A stretch of DNA of 64,000 nt from Mycobacterium seoulense (GTDB taxonomy: Bacteria > Actinomycetota > Actinomycetes > Mycobacteriales > Mycobacteriaceae). The notes below the pieces were generated by a model. It was not told the DNA's origin. It did no database searches and saw only the letters and a list, made by a program, of their open reading frames with translations. Location: the NCBI RefSeq assembly GCF_010731595.1, contig NZ_AP022582.1, forward strand, positions 310,001-374,000, written 5' to 3'. Position numbers and translations under genes: made by a program. Position 1 is the stretch's first letter, and the number at the start of each line of letters is the position of its first letter. Positions 30,361-38,540 of this stretch are shown here, in pieces.

Positions 30361-30391
30361 TTTCAGTATGTTAAACATTAATCAACTGAAA
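30361..30391. promoter_or_regulatory. 31-bp symmetric AT-rich operator (site A), mmpL/idi promoters
   Basis: TTTCAGT-ATG-TTAA-ACA-TTAA-TCA-ACTGAAA: both 7-base arms are perfect inverted repeats and the two TTAA cores are symmetric. It lies between the divergent mmpL (start 30350) and idi (start 30485) genes. A possible minus-strand -10 (TAACAT, 30373-30368) lies inside it. This is the best example of the motif also seen at 34154, 42939, 43068 and 46285. Confidence 0.75.
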
Positions 30392-30484
30392 TTACGCATC
30401 GTCACGCATAGGGCGCCGACGGTACGCAACTAGGAGCACTATGGACATTATGGAGCTGAGGGGCCGGGGGTTCGGCGCGCCGGG

Positions 30485-31540
30485 GTGCCAGCCGTGACGA
30501 CTGACCGCGGGCCCATGTCCACCCGCAAGCGGCGGCACATCGACGTGTGCCTCGGCGAACAGGTCAACTATGAGCAACTCAGCACCGGGCTGGACCGCTA
30601 CCAATTGCCCTACAACGCCCTGACCCAGACCAGCCTCAGCGACATCGACCTGTCCGCGAAGTTCTTCGGCGCCAACCTACGGGCGCCGATTCTGATCGGT
30701 GCGATGACCGGAGGTGCCGAGTTGTCGGGCACCATCAACCGGAATCTGGCCGCGGCCGCTCAACAACTCGGCATCGGCATGATGCTCGGCTCGCAGCGGA
30801 TCATGCTCGACAGCGCGTTGGGGGAGCGCGCCGCGGCCAGCTTCACCGTTCGGGACGTGGCCCCGGATGTGTTGCTGTTCGGCAACATCGGCCTGGCCCA
30901 GCTGACCAAGGCCGCCGTGCCCGACCTGGCGAAGGCTCTCGACCGGGTGGGCGCCGATGCGCTTGCCGTGCACACCAATCCGTTACAGGAGGCGATGCAG
31001 CGCAACGGTGACACCGACTTCTCCGGCTCGTTGGGCAGGCTGCGAGATGTGGCCGACGCGATGGATTGCCCGGTGTTGCTCAAGGAGGTCGGCCACGGGA
31101 TCGGCGGCGCGGCCGCCGCGGAACTGGTTGGGGCCGAAGGCGATTTGCCGGTGTCGGGAATAGACGTCGCGGGCGCCGGCGGCACCTCGTGGTCACGGGT
31201 CGAGCAGTTCGTGCGCTACGGCGAGCTGCGCTACCCGCACCTGGCTGATTGGGGCATCCCGACCGCGAAGGCGATCGTGGAGGTGCGCGAGGTGCTGCCG
31301 GACATTCCGTTGGTCGCCTCCGGTGGCATTCGCACCGGCATGGACGCCGCCAAGGCCATCGCGTTGGGGGCCGACGTCGTGGCAGTGGCTCGTCCCCTGC
31401 TGCCCGCCGCCATCGAATCCGCTGCGGCCGTGGTCGATTGGCTGCAGCCATTCATCGACGAGCTCCGGGTCTGCCTGCACGGATGCGGTACCGCAAGCCT
31501 TTCCGGATTGCGCGCCGTCGACCTCACGCCCCTCTCGTAG
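30485..31540 (+). CDS. fni: Type 2 isopentenyl-diphosphate delta-isomerase
   Basis: A 351-residue FMN/NADPH-dependent enzyme interconverting isopentenyl and dimethylallyl diphosphate, the starter for carotenoid synthesis. Hallmarks: R-K-R-R-H-I (about 14-19), [10 protein letters not shown] (about 69-78), H-T-N-P-L-Q-E (about 163-169), and [12 protein letters not shown] (about 224-235), with FMN phosphate contacts near S-G-G-I-R-T-G (about 279). GTG 30485 is the longest start; ATG 30515 is an alternative. It is transcribed with the glycosyltransferase gene from the divergent promoter bearing site A. Confidence 0.95.
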   Translation: MPAVTTDRGPMSTRKRRHIDVCLGEQVNYEQLSTGLDRYQLPYNALTQTSLSDIDLSAKFFGANLRAPILIGAMTGGAELSGTINRNLAAAAQQLGIGMMLGSQRIMLDSALGERAAASFTVRDVAPDVLLFGNIGLAQLTKAAVPDLAKALDRVGADALAVHTNPLQEAMQRNGDTDFSGSLGRLRDVADAMDCPVLLKEVGHGIGGAAAAELVGAEGDLPVSGIDVAGAGGTSWSRVEQFVRYGELRYPHLADWGIPTAKAIVEVREVLPDIPLVASGGIRTGMDAAKAIALGADVVAVARPLLPAAIESAAAVVDWLQPFIDELRVCLHGCGTASLSGLRAVDLTPLS

Positions 31541-31551
31541 CTGCGTGCGTC

Positions 31552-32802
31552 ATGGCGGTGATACTGGCCTACGGGTCGCCGGCCCTGGGCCACCTGTTGC
31601 CGGTCGGGGCGCTGCTGGCCGAGCTCGCCGGCCGCGGCCACGAGGTTCACGCGCGCACGATGGCGGGCGGGGTCGCGACGATGCGCGCGGCCGGCGTGCA
31701 CGCCGAGCCGGTCGATCCCGCCATCGAGGCGATCGCCGGCGAGGATTGGCGCGCGCGAAGCGCGTTGGGAGTCTTGAAGTCGACGATCGACGTGCTCTGC
31801 CGGCGGGCGGTGCTCGAAGTCCACGATCTGCGCCGCGCGGTGGACGCGGTCCGGCCGGACGCGGTCATCGTGGACGCGAACTGCTGGGGCGCGATGTCGA
31901 CGGCGGAGGCGGGCCCCGCTCCTTGGCTGGTGTTCTCGCCGTTCACCCCGTACCTGCGGTCCCGCGGGGTGCCGCCCTTCGGCCCGGGTCTGCGCCCGCT
32001 GCCGGGCATCATCGGCGACATCCGGGACGCCCAGGTGCGACCGATCGTCCGCCATCTCTTCGACCGGCCAATGCTGCCGCGGCTCAACGCTATTCGCGCC
32101 GAGCTGGGGGTGTCGCCGGTCGGTTCGGTGGACGACTTCATGCGGCGCGCGCCGCTGCTGCTGGCCGTCGGCGGGGAACCCTTCGAGTACCCGCACCCCG
32201 GCTGGGCGGGTTTGGTTCACCACATCGGCGCGTGCGTGTTCGAACCCGCGCAGGCGGCCGCGCCGGACTGGATCGATGACATCGAGCGGCCGGTGGTGCT
32301 GGTCAACACGTCCTCGATCAAGCAGCCCGACGCCGCTCTGGGGCGGACCGCGCTGCGGGCACTGGCCGACGAGCCCGTCCACGTCGTGGCGACGTTTCCG
32401 GCCGGCATACCGGCGGATCTGCCGCGACCACCCAACGCGACCATCTGCCGCTTCGTCCCCCACGCGGCCGTACTCGACCGGGCCAGCTGCGCCATCACGC
32501 ACGGCGGAATGGGAACGACGCTGAAGGCCCTCGACCGCGGTGTACCCGTCTGCGTCGTGCCGTTCGCGCGCGACCAGGCCGAAGTGGCACGGCGGGTGGA
32601 GGTCGCTGGCTGTGGCACCCGCCTGGCCGCCAAGAACCTCACCCCGGCACGGCTGAGGGCGAAGGTGCGCGCGGCGATGACGATGGCGGACGGCGCGCGT
32701 CGGGTGGCTGCCGGCTTCGCCGCGACCGGAGGTGTGCAGCGCGGGGCGGACCTGGTCGAGCAGCGGGTGCTCGGCTCCGCCGCCCGGCGGCCGGTGCGCT
32801 AG
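31552..32802 (+). CDS. UGT-type glycosyltransferase
   Basis: A 416-residue GT1/MGT-like enzyme that would move sugar from a nucleotide sugar to a hydroxylated acceptor. The N-terminal acceptor domain begins I-L-A-Y-G-S-P-A-L-G-H-L-L-P. The C-terminal donor site has H-G-G-M-G-T-T-L-K-A-L-D-R-G-V-P (about 320-335) and P-F-A-R-D-Q (about 340-345). It follows idi by 11 bp and overlaps the convergent MarR gene by 4 bp. CrtX, which glycosylates hydroxycarotenoids, is in the same superfamily. A carotenoid acceptor is an inference from location. Confidence 0.88.
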   Translation: MAVILAYGSPALGHLLPVGALLAELAGRGHEVHARTMAGGVATMRAAGVHAEPVDPAIEAIAGEDWRARSALGVLKSTIDVLCRRAVLEVHDLRRAVDAVRPDAVIVDANCWGAMSTAEAGPAPWLVFSPFTPYLRSRGVPPFGPGLRPLPGIIGDIRDAQVRPIVRHLFDRPMLPRLNAIRAELGVSPVGSVDDFMRRAPLLLAVGGEPFEYPHPGWAGLVHHIGACVFEPAQAAAPDWIDDIERPVVLVNTSSIKQPDAALGRTALRALADEPVHVVATFPAGIPADLPRPPNATICRFVPHAAVLDRASCAITHGGMGTTLKALDRGVPVCVVPFARDQAEVARRVEVAGCGTRLAAKNLTPARLRAKVRAAMTMADGARRVAAGFAATGGVQRGADLVEQRVLGSAARRPVR

Positions 32803-33383
32803 GCCGGGTGATCGGCCGCCTTGCCCACCGCGCGGGCCCGGCCCTTCGCCGGCGCGCGTTTCGCGTTGGTCGCCGGCGGCTTGGCGGTCGCTCCGTCGAG
32901 TCGCGATTCAAAGGTCGACATCGCCTCCATCATCGCCAGGAAAACCCGGTGTGCGGCGGCCAGATCCCGGTCGGGCACGTCGGCCAGGGCAGCACGCAGT
33001 TCCGCACCGAGGGGAGTGAAGAACGAACGGGCCAACGCCATGCCCGATTCTTCGTAGCGGAGCAGCGTCTTGCGCCGGTCGTCGGGGTCGGGCTCGCGGC
33101 GCAGGTGGCCGGAGTCGATCATCCGGTCCACCAGGTAGGTGATCGCGGCGGGTGACACGTCCAGGCGCTGCCGCAACTGCGCGGGTGTCAACGGCGTTCC
33201 GGCCGTTTCGGCAACCATGATGTGCAGCAAGGCGTGCAGGTCCGTGCCGCCGACCTCGTTTTGACGCGCGAAGTGCCGGCCGATGCGGTCCGATTGCGCT
33301 GTGAGCGCGCGCATGTCGGCCGACATCAACTTCTCGAGTTCGGCTCGGTCCAGTCGCCGGTCAGCGGCGCCGCGCTTGGTCAC
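32799..33383 (-). CDS. MarR-family regulator 1, CrtR-like
   Basis: A 194-residue MarR protein. The winged helix spans about 45-120: L-H-A-L-L-H-I-M-V-A-E-T-A-G, then S-P-A-A-I-T-Y-L-V-D-R-M-I-D-S-G-H-L-R-R (recognition helix and wing) and D-P-D-D-R-R-K-T. A basic Ala/Lys/Arg-rich tail (about 163-190) is unusual. It is a close paralogue of the MarR at 43132. Probably read from the promoter carrying the 34154 motif, with the 142-residue gene and truncated SDR between. In C. glutamicum the MarR protein CrtR represses carotenoid genes and is released by geranylgeranyl diphosphate. Confidence 0.9.
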   Translation of the reverse strand: MTKRGAADRRLDRAELEKLMSADMRALTAQSDRIGRHFARQNEVGGTDLHALLHIMVAETAGTPLTPAQLRQRLDVSPAAITYLVDRMIDSGHLRREPDPDDRRKTLLRYEESGMALARSFFTPLGAELRAALADVPDRDLAAAHRVFLAMMEAMSTFESRLDGATAKPPATNAKRAPAKGRARAVGKAADHPA

Positions 33384-33551
33384 TTACCTGAGTCCTTCTG
33401 CATGATTCGCCGACCAGCGTATCGGCGACCGCCGCGCGCCGGCCACGAACCCCGACAAGTGTCGCGCATTCGTATGCGATTGCCTCGCCGAGCGGTCCCG
33501 GCAATGTGCCGTGGGCGTTGCGCCAGGTGGCAACCGGCGTGACCGATCGAG

Positions 33552-33650
33552 TCAGCGCCGCCCTCGGCCGCGCCAGGCGACGTCGTCCAGCAGTGGGGGG
33601 ACGAGCCGCGTGCCCAGGTATCCCGTGGCGCCGAACACGACACAATGCAT
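33552..33650 (-). pseudogene. Truncated NAD(P)-binding epimerase/SDR remnant
   Basis: ATG 33650 overlaps the preceding stop (TGATG) and encodes only 32 residues, beginning M-H-C-V-V-F-G-A-T-G-Y-L-G-T-R-L-V-P. That is the cofactor loop (G-A-T-G-Y-L-G) of an extended SDR, normally about 300 residues. The frame then stops. The next 168 bp to the MarR gene hold no further recognisable SDR sequence. I call it a decayed gene; a real short peptide is less likely. Confidence 0.6.
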
Positions 33651-34078
33651 CAATTCACTTCCTCCGCCGACTGTTCGTCGGGGGTGGCGGCATGGGCCGG
33701 ATGCGCGGGTGTGCGCCGGCGTTCTTTCAGCTGCGCTTCGTAGACGTGACGGCGGCCGTCGGTGAGCCGGGTCCGCACCAGGCGCTCGATTTCCCGGAAG
33801 CATCGGTAGTACCCGTCGTCGTATTCGTCGACGACCTGGAAGGTCCACCGTCCCGGTAACACGTTGCGCCCGACCAGTTCGTCGCTGATGTGTTGGGCCA
33901 GTTCATCGTGTCCGAGCTCGCGCAGCTGGGTGACGGCGGTGTCGAGTTGCAGGTCGGCGTGCCCGGTCAGCTGGTGAAACGAGTACAGGTGTCCCCGGGC
34001 GCGCTCGACGGTCTCCAAGGCCTCGGTGACTCTGCCGACCGCCTCCGCGACGGCGTCGCTCGTGCCGTCTTGACTCAT
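33650..34078 (-). CDS. Conserved hypothetical protein
   Basis: A 142-residue, mostly helical, charged protein from ATG 34078, preceded by a good GGGGAGGAAACC ribosome site. It has a central G-H-L-Y-S-F-H-Q-L-T-G-H-A-D (about 30-43), V-G-R-N-V-L-P-G-R-W-T-F-Q-V-V-D-E-Y-D-D-G-Y-Y (about 70-92), and a hydrophilic tail ending in E-E-V-N. I do not recognise a named family. It is the first gene of the probable operon ending in MarR 1. The symmetric motif at 34154-34184 lies 76 bp upstream. Confidence 0.75.
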   Translation of the reverse strand: MSQDGTSDAVAEAVGRVTEALETVERARGHLYSFHQLTGHADLQLDTAVTQLRELGHDELAQHISDELVGRNVLPGRWTFQVVDEYDDGYYRCFREIERLVRTRLTDGRRHVYEAQLKERRRTPAHPAHAATPDEQSAEEVN

Positions 34079-34153
34079 GGTTTCCTCCCCGACTGGTCGC
34101 GATGGCATTCCCGGTGGAATACAGGCCGAATCCCCGGACGCGTATCCGCACAA

Positions 34154-34184
34154 GTTAATTAACTTAACAGTTAAGTTGCTGCCT
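34154..34184. promoter_or_regulatory. AT-rich operator (site E), variant of the 31-bp motif
   Basis: GTTAATT-AAC-TTAA-CAG-TTAA-GTT-GCTGCCT. The outer arms are weak. The inner part AACTTAA-CAG-TTAAGTT (34161-34177) is a perfect 17-bp inverted repeat apart from its centre. It lies upstream of the 142-residue gene that heads the MarR 1 operon. Confidence 0.55.
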
Positions 34185-34261
34185 AGATGCTGGCACGGCC
34201 AATGCTGCTCACCCGTGAACTCTTGCGAATCAAGGGCTTTGCGCGTGCCGGGGCCCGCACA

Positions 34262-34555
34262 TCAAAGCGGCCGGAGATCCTTCTTGGCTGCCCGACGTAG
34301 CTGGATCATCCGTGCGGCGCCGACCAGCACGGTCGTGGTCGCTCCGGCCACCGCGGCCAACAGGTAGCCCACGCCCACGGGCAGGTTCCAGTGGAAGCCC
34401 AAAAAGTGCGCGGTGATCGATTCGGTGTTTTGCGCGACGAAGATGAGCAGAACGATGAGGATCATTAGGCCGACGACTAGCGCCCACCACGCGGCCGCCA
34501 GTCGGGTGAACGATCGCGAGGACGGCTCGGGGGGAACGTGCGACTCAGTGCTCAT
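34262..34555 (-). CDS. LapA-domain (DUF1049) membrane protein
   Basis: A 97-residue protein with two membrane segments (about 21-45 and 58-80). I-F-V-A-Q-N-T-E-S-I-T-A-H-F-L-G-F-H-W-N-L-P (about 38-59) is the lipopolysaccharide assembly protein A/DUF1049 signature, widespread in actinobacteria despite the name. A basic cytosolic tail (R-R-A-A-K-K) follows. Role unknown. It is followed by a 183-bp gap carrying the promoter of the next minus-strand gene. Confidence 0.8.
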   Translation of the reverse strand: MSTESHVPPEPSSRSFTRLAAAWWALVVGLMILIVLLIFVAQNTESITAHFLGFHWNLPVGVGYLLAAVAGATTTVLVGAARMIQLRRAAKKDLRPL

Positions 34556-34657
34556 GCTGGTGACTAGCCCCTCGCGCGGTGAGCCAAACGCGCTCAGCCC
34601 CGAAATGTTTTCGTGCCCTGCGGTTCAAACCACCGGGTCCGGGGTACTTGCCCTGCG

Positions 34658-34906
34658 ATGACTGTGAAAGAGGTGCCGCAGCGTGTCTGGCGTGGCCGGC
34701 GCAACGTACTGCGGCTGCAGCGGGACCTGTGGCTTGCGCAGTTGGCCCTCTGGCCGACGTTGATCCTGGCGGTCGTTCTGCTTTCGGCGGCCGCTTGGGC
34801 CTTGTGGCAACGGAACTCTCGTCGCCGTCAAGCCGAAGCGGTGCCGCCCGGCACGGATTCGTCGGCGGCCGGCGAGCCCGGGTCGCGGCTGGGCCTGAGC
34901 GGCTGA
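34658..34906 (+). CDS. Small single-pass membrane protein (uncertain)
   Basis: An 82-residue frame from ATG 34658. One strong membrane segment (about 32-50, W-P-T-L-I-L-A-V-V-L-L-S-A-A-A-W-A-L-W) lies between basic stretches. There is no clear ribosome site. The 3' 79 bases overlap the convergent DUF2784 gene, which is better supported, so this frame is less certain. No family recognised. Confidence 0.42.
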   Translation: MTVKEVPQRVWRGRRNVLRLQRDLWLAQLALWPTLILAVVLLSAAAWALWQRNSRRRQAEAVPPGTDSSAAGEPGSRLGLSG

Positions 34907-35253
34907 CGCCGAGCGAATAGGCCCCAGGAGATGGCGGCCGACACGAAAGCGAAGAGCTGTGCGACGCCGACGCGGCCCGACGGAACGAGAAGCCCCGCGA
35001 CATAACGGTCGACGAATCCGGTGGTCGGTAGAGGATTCATGGCCGCGCGGCGGCGGGCCCACGATTCCAGTGCCGTCAACGGGCAGGGCAGCTCGAGCGT
35101 GATGACCGCCGCACCCCAGGCGACGGCGGCCCGGTGCAGCGCGATGGTACGTGGCCAGCGCAGCGCGATAAAGCCGCCAACCGGCACGTACGCCAGGTAG
35201 GCGAGGTGCACGCCAACCGTCAGGACGACGGCGGCGACATATCCCTTGCGCAC
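34828..35253 (-). CDS. DUF2784 membrane protein
   Basis: A 141-residue protein from GTG 35253, 10 bp after the Rieske gene stop. It has three or four membrane segments. Y-L-A-Y-V-P-V-G-G-F-I-A-L-R-W-P-R-T (about 18-35), L-P-C-P-L-T-A-L-E-S-W-A-R-R-R (about 55-70) and T-G-F-V-D-R-Y (about 79) are DUF2784 hallmarks. Function of the family is unknown. As last gene of the crt transcription unit it may have a membrane role in pigment synthesis, or be a bystander. Confidence 0.78.
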   Translation of the reverse strand: MRKGYVAAVVLTVGVHLAYLAYVPVGGFIALRWPRTIALHRAAVAWGAAVITLELPCPLTALESWARRRAAMNPLPTTGFVDRYVAGLLVPSGRVGVAQLFAFVSAAISWGLFARRQPLRPSRDPGSPAADESVPGGTASA

Positions 35254-35263
35254 GGCCGAGCCG

Positions 35264-36274
35264 TCACGCGAGGCCGGCACGCACGTGGTAACGGCGCTCG
35301 GCGTAGGCAAGATCGTCGCGCCATAGCCGGTTGGCCGCCAACCGCATGAGCGGGGTGATCAGTGGCGCGGCCCGGGACGCCCGCCTGAATCCCGGGCGGT
35401 CCGAATGCGCGATGGTGGCTTCCAGCACCGCGGTGCGCGGAAGCCCGTCGGGGCCCAAACCGATTGGCGTGGCATGGGTCTCGACGATACTACCGGTACC
35501 CTCGCCGTCCACGATGCGCATGACGATGGTCCGCGCCTCGGGGCAGCTGAATTCCGCGACGACGGGAACACCCAGGCGGCCCATCCGGAAGGTCACCGCT
35601 ACCAAGAAGCGGTCGGCGTGTTCGGTTGGCGTGGTGAGCACTTCGAGCCGGGTGAACGAGTAGGGGTGGAACCACGCGCCGTGCCAGGGATCGAGCCGGT
35701 TGGCGATGATGTCGGCAGGCTCGCACACGCCCGCCATCCGGGCCACGGCGCCCACGGTGTCGCCGGCCGGCCGGGCCGGAATCACCGGCTCGTCCAAGGG
35801 CTGTTCCCCGCCCGCCTGGTCGAGCCGCACCCACACCAGGGTGCCGTCGTCGTGGCCGGGCAACGGGCTCCAGCCGAATTCGCGGGTATGGCCGTCCAGC
35901 GCCAGGCCGTGCCATCGGCAGATCAGCGTGCCGCCGTGCACGGCCCCGGTGGCCAGGTCGGCACCCAGGTGCGGGCAACTTCGGGGCCCCACGCAGAGCC
36001 GGCGGTGTTCGTCGCGCCAGGCGACGACCTCGACCCCGGCCACCCGCGTCCCGAACGGTCGCCCGGGACGCACGTCAGCGCTGCCGGCGAAGGCGAACCA
36101 GTTTCCGGTGGGTTTTTGCCGGGCCCGCTCCAGCGCGGCGTCGATGATGGCGGGTTGCGCCTCCCGGTAGGTCGGTCGCTGGTCGGCCCACGACGCGCGT
36201 GGGATCAGCTCTAGGGGCCAGTCTTTGGGCGGGGTGGCCGGCCACAGGTGTTGCAGCCGGTGGGGAATCTTCAT
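35264..36274 (-). CDS. Rieske non-heme iron oxygenase (DUF5914-type) in the crt operon
   Basis: A 336-residue protein. The Rieske [2Fe-2S] motif is complete: Cys100-P-His102, 16 residues, Cys119-R-W-His122. Downstream, N-R-L-D-P-W-H-G-A-W-F-H (193-203) gives the D-x2-H-x4-H set (Asp195, His198, His203) expected for a mononuclear iron site. It should therefore be an oxygenase, not just an electron carrier. ATG 36274 overlaps the crtU stop (ATGA). A role in oxidising the carotenoid ring, or in supplying electrons to CrtU, is inferred from the operon. CruH-type desaturase/methyltransferases carry a fused Rieske domain, to my recollection. Confidence 0.85.
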   Translation of the reverse strand: MKIPHRLQHLWPATPPKDWPLELIPRASWADQRPTYREAQPAIIDAALERARQKPTGNWFAFAGSADVRPGRPFGTRVAGVEVVAWRDEHRRLCVGPRSCPHLGADLATGAVHGGTLICRWHGLALDGHTREFGWSPLPGHDDGTLVWVRLDQAGGEQPLDEPVIPARPAGDTVGAVARMAGVCEPADIIANRLDPWHGAWFHPYSFTRLEVLTTPTEHADRFLVAVTFRMGRLGVPVVAEFSCPEARTIVMRIVDGEGTGSIVETHATPIGLGPDGLPRTAVLEATIAHSDRPGFRRASRAAPLITPLMRLAANRLWRDDLAYAERRYHVRAGLA

Positions 36275-37818
36275 CGTGGGGCACGTCCTTCGCGGGTGGC
36301 GAGCCATCGCAACAGGGGTGACCGGCCTCGGGTGGGTACGGTGACCAACGGGTGCCCGGCCAGTCCCCATCCTCCCAGCAAATGGTTCGCGGCGCACCAA
36401 CCCGTGGTGGCGGCGCGCTCCATGAGTGCGACGGGCAGGTCGATGCGGACGGCGTCGCCGGCAAGCAGCAGCCCCGGCTGCGGCGTGACGACCGAAGGAC
36501 GGTCCGCATAGGACCCGGGGGAAAACAGCGGGCAGTCGCTGCGGTGCAACAGTCGCTCGTAAACAACTTGCGCCGCAGCGGTTTCCGGATACACCTTGTG
36601 TAGTTGACGCAGCGCGGCCGCGCGCGACGGTGCGGCATCGAGGGCGTAGGAGTGCAACTCGACGACCGACCCGTGGTGCGCGCGGGACCAATGGGCGGCC
36701 TCGCGTTCATAGCGCTCCAGCACGCTGATGTTGTCCAGTGGCTCGTGGCCGGCCGTGCCCAAGAACGCCGCCCGCCCGGCGGCGACGGGCCGGTCGAGCC
36801 ACAACCGATGAACGGCGAACGGCGGCGCGGTGCGCATCCGCGCGATCCGTGCGCGCCACTCGTCGGTGGCCAGGCCGGTCGACGCCCCGACGACGCGCTG
36901 CAGACCGGCCACGTCGGTCGCCAGCACCACGGCGTCGGCGTCCAGCTGTTCGCCCGAATCGGTCTGGACCCGGAACGGCTTCGTCGCGCCCGTGTCGACG
37001 CGCGTGGCGCCGGTGCCGAGCCGAAAGTGCACGTTCCGCGCCTCCAGGTAGGAGCGCAGCGGCTGCCAAAGGGCGCTGTCGTAGTTCGATGTGGGGACGT
37101 CGAAGATGAGGCCTTCGGACGACCCGAGGAAGTAGATGTGGAACATGGCGGCCAGCTCGGCCGCGGAAAGCTTGGCGGGGTCGGCGAAGAAACTGCGAGA
37201 GAACACCTCGAACGCGAGATGCCGTGCCGCCTCCGGGAACCGGATGTTCTTCAGGAAGGTCGCGGCGTCGAAGTGGTCGAGGCGCTCGTAGATGTCGGGC
37301 ACCGACACCGCGGCCAGCGGGGCGGCCGCGCGGGCGTCGATCTCGAGGAAGTCGCGAAGCCGGAACGTCGGGCTGCGCGCGGCGAAGGCCACCGCGTTCC
37401 ACGGCGGGGTGCGAGGCAGCCCCCTGAAGGTGTCGCGCCGGCCCGCCCCGTCGATGAGCGGATAGTCGTCGACGGCGGTGAGCATCCGCAGCTGTGGATC
37501 GATGCGTCCGAGCAGGGCCCGCAGGTTGTAGTACTGCCGGAAGAACGCGTGGAAGCCGCGATTCATCGCGAGTTCGACCCCGTCGTGGTGCTCGGTCCAG
37601 CCGCCCACCCGGCCACCGAGGTAGTGCTCGCGCTCGACCACATCGACGGCGACGCCGCGTTCGGCCAGCCCGGTGGCGGCCGTCAGCCCCGCGATGCCGC
37701 CGCCCACGACGACCACCCGGGGTCGTGATGGCAACGCGCTCGCATCCGGCAATCCGGTTGTGCCGGGCCGTGTTTCGCGTCGGCGGTCGGCGGGACGGGC
37801 GGTAGGGCGGGATGTCAT
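36271..37818 (-). CDS. crtU: Beta-carotene desaturase/methyltransferase (isorenieratene synthase)
   Basis: A 515-residue FAD-dependent enzyme of the carotenoid desaturase family. FAD loop V-V-V-V-G-G-G-I-A-G-L-T is at 35-46. G-F-H-A-F-F-R-Q-Y-Y-N-L-R-A-L-L (about 94-109) and L-P-R-T-P-P-W-N (about 142) are CrtU-type signatures distinct from CrtI. CrtU converts beta-ionone ends to aromatic phi ends with methyl migration, giving isorenieratene. It shares 4 bp with crtT before it and the Rieske gene after it. S. griseus has crtU next to crtT in the same way. Substrate range here is inferred. Confidence 0.88.
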   Translation of the reverse strand: MTSRPTARPADRRRETRPGTTGLPDASALPSRPRVVVVGGGIAGLTAATGLAERGVAVDVVEREHYLGGRVGGWTEHHDGVELAMNRGFHAFFRQYYNLRALLGRIDPQLRMLTAVDDYPLIDGAGRRDTFRGLPRTPPWNAVAFAARSPTFRLRDFLEIDARAAAPLAAVSVPDIYERLDHFDAATFLKNIRFPEAARHLAFEVFSRSFFADPAKLSAAELAAMFHIYFLGSSEGLIFDVPTSNYDSALWQPLRSYLEARNVHFRLGTGATRVDTGATKPFRVQTDSGEQLDADAVVLATDVAGLQRVVGASTGLATDEWRARIARMRTAPPFAVHRLWLDRPVAAGRAAFLGTAGHEPLDNISVLERYEREAAHWSRAHHGSVVELHSYALDAAPSRAAALRQLHKVYPETAAAQVVYERLLHRSDCPLFSPGSYADRPSVVTPQPGLLLAGDAVRIDLPVALMERAATTGWCAANHLLGGWGLAGHPLVTVPTRGRSPLLRWLATREGRAPR

Positions 37819-38540
37819 GACGGCGCGTCCGCCAGGAACGTGTGCACGATGTTGGCCTCCCAGCCGGGCATCGTTTCGCTGTGCACCGCGGTGAAACCCG
37901 CATCGGCGAGGCGGGCCCGGAAGCGCGCCGCGCCGTCGAACTCCAGCACGCTGCGCCACAGGTAGCGGTACAGCGCCGTGTCGCGGGTGCGCCACCACCC
38001 GGCCGGAATGATGATTCCCCAACACACGGCGTGCCAGATCCAGGTGGCGGCGGGGGAGTCGCGCACCGAGTATTCGTGCACGGCCAGGGTGGCGCCGGGC
38101 CGCAGCAGCATCCGAAGCTTGCGCAGTTGGTCGTCGGGGTTCGCCAGGTTGCGGATCAGGTAGGCGGCCAGGATGCCGTCGAACGGTCCGGCGATGCCGT
38201 GCTCGGCCAGCTTCTCGACCGGGGTGTGCACGAAACGCACCGAGGGGGGCCAATTCTTGGCGGCGGCCTCGTCGAGCATGCCCCGCGACGCGTCGACGGC
38301 GACGATGTCGGCCTCGGGGGCCACGGCCAGCAGCGCGGCCGTCGAGGCGCCGGTGCCGCATCCGGCGTCGAGCAGCCGTAAGCCCTTGCCGCGGTGACGG
38401 ATTCGCATGCGGCGGGCGGAGAGCAGCAGTTGCTCGTGGTAGCCGGGGCTGGCGCCCACCAGCCGGTCGTATGCCGTCGCTCCCGCGTCGAACGCGGCGG
38501 ACAACTGGCCGGGGGTGGGACCGGCCTCACCGACGCGCAC
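37815..38540 (-). CDS. crtT: CrtT-like SAM-dependent methyltransferase
   Basis: A 241-residue class I methyltransferase from GTG 38540, which has GGGAACG upstream and overlaps crtYd by 14 bp. SAM motif I is L-L-D-A-G-C-G-T-G-A (about 56-65), followed by I-V-A-V-D-A-S-R-G-M. The rest resembles UbiE-type enzymes. In Streptomyces griseus and M. aurum, crtT lies beside crtU. Its exact reaction has not been settled in what I know. The symbol rests on context. Confidence 0.8.
   Translation of the reverse strand: MRVGEAGPTPGQLSAAFDAGATAYDRLVGASPGYHEQLLLSARRMRIRHRGKGLRLLDAGCGTGASTAALLAVAPEADIVAVDASRGMLDEAAAKNWPPSVRFVHTPVEKLAEHGIAGPFDGILAAYLIRNLANPDDQLRKLRMLLRPGATLAVHEYSVRDSPAATWIWHAVCWGIIIPAGWWRTRDTALYRYLWRSVLEFDGAARFRARLADAGFTAVHSETMPGWEANIVHTFLADAPS

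Noticed and set aside
33361..33645. A minus-strand frame of about 94 codons between the truncated SDR and MarR 1
   Set aside because: Arg-rich, without a recognisable motif, in a frame different from the SDR remnant.
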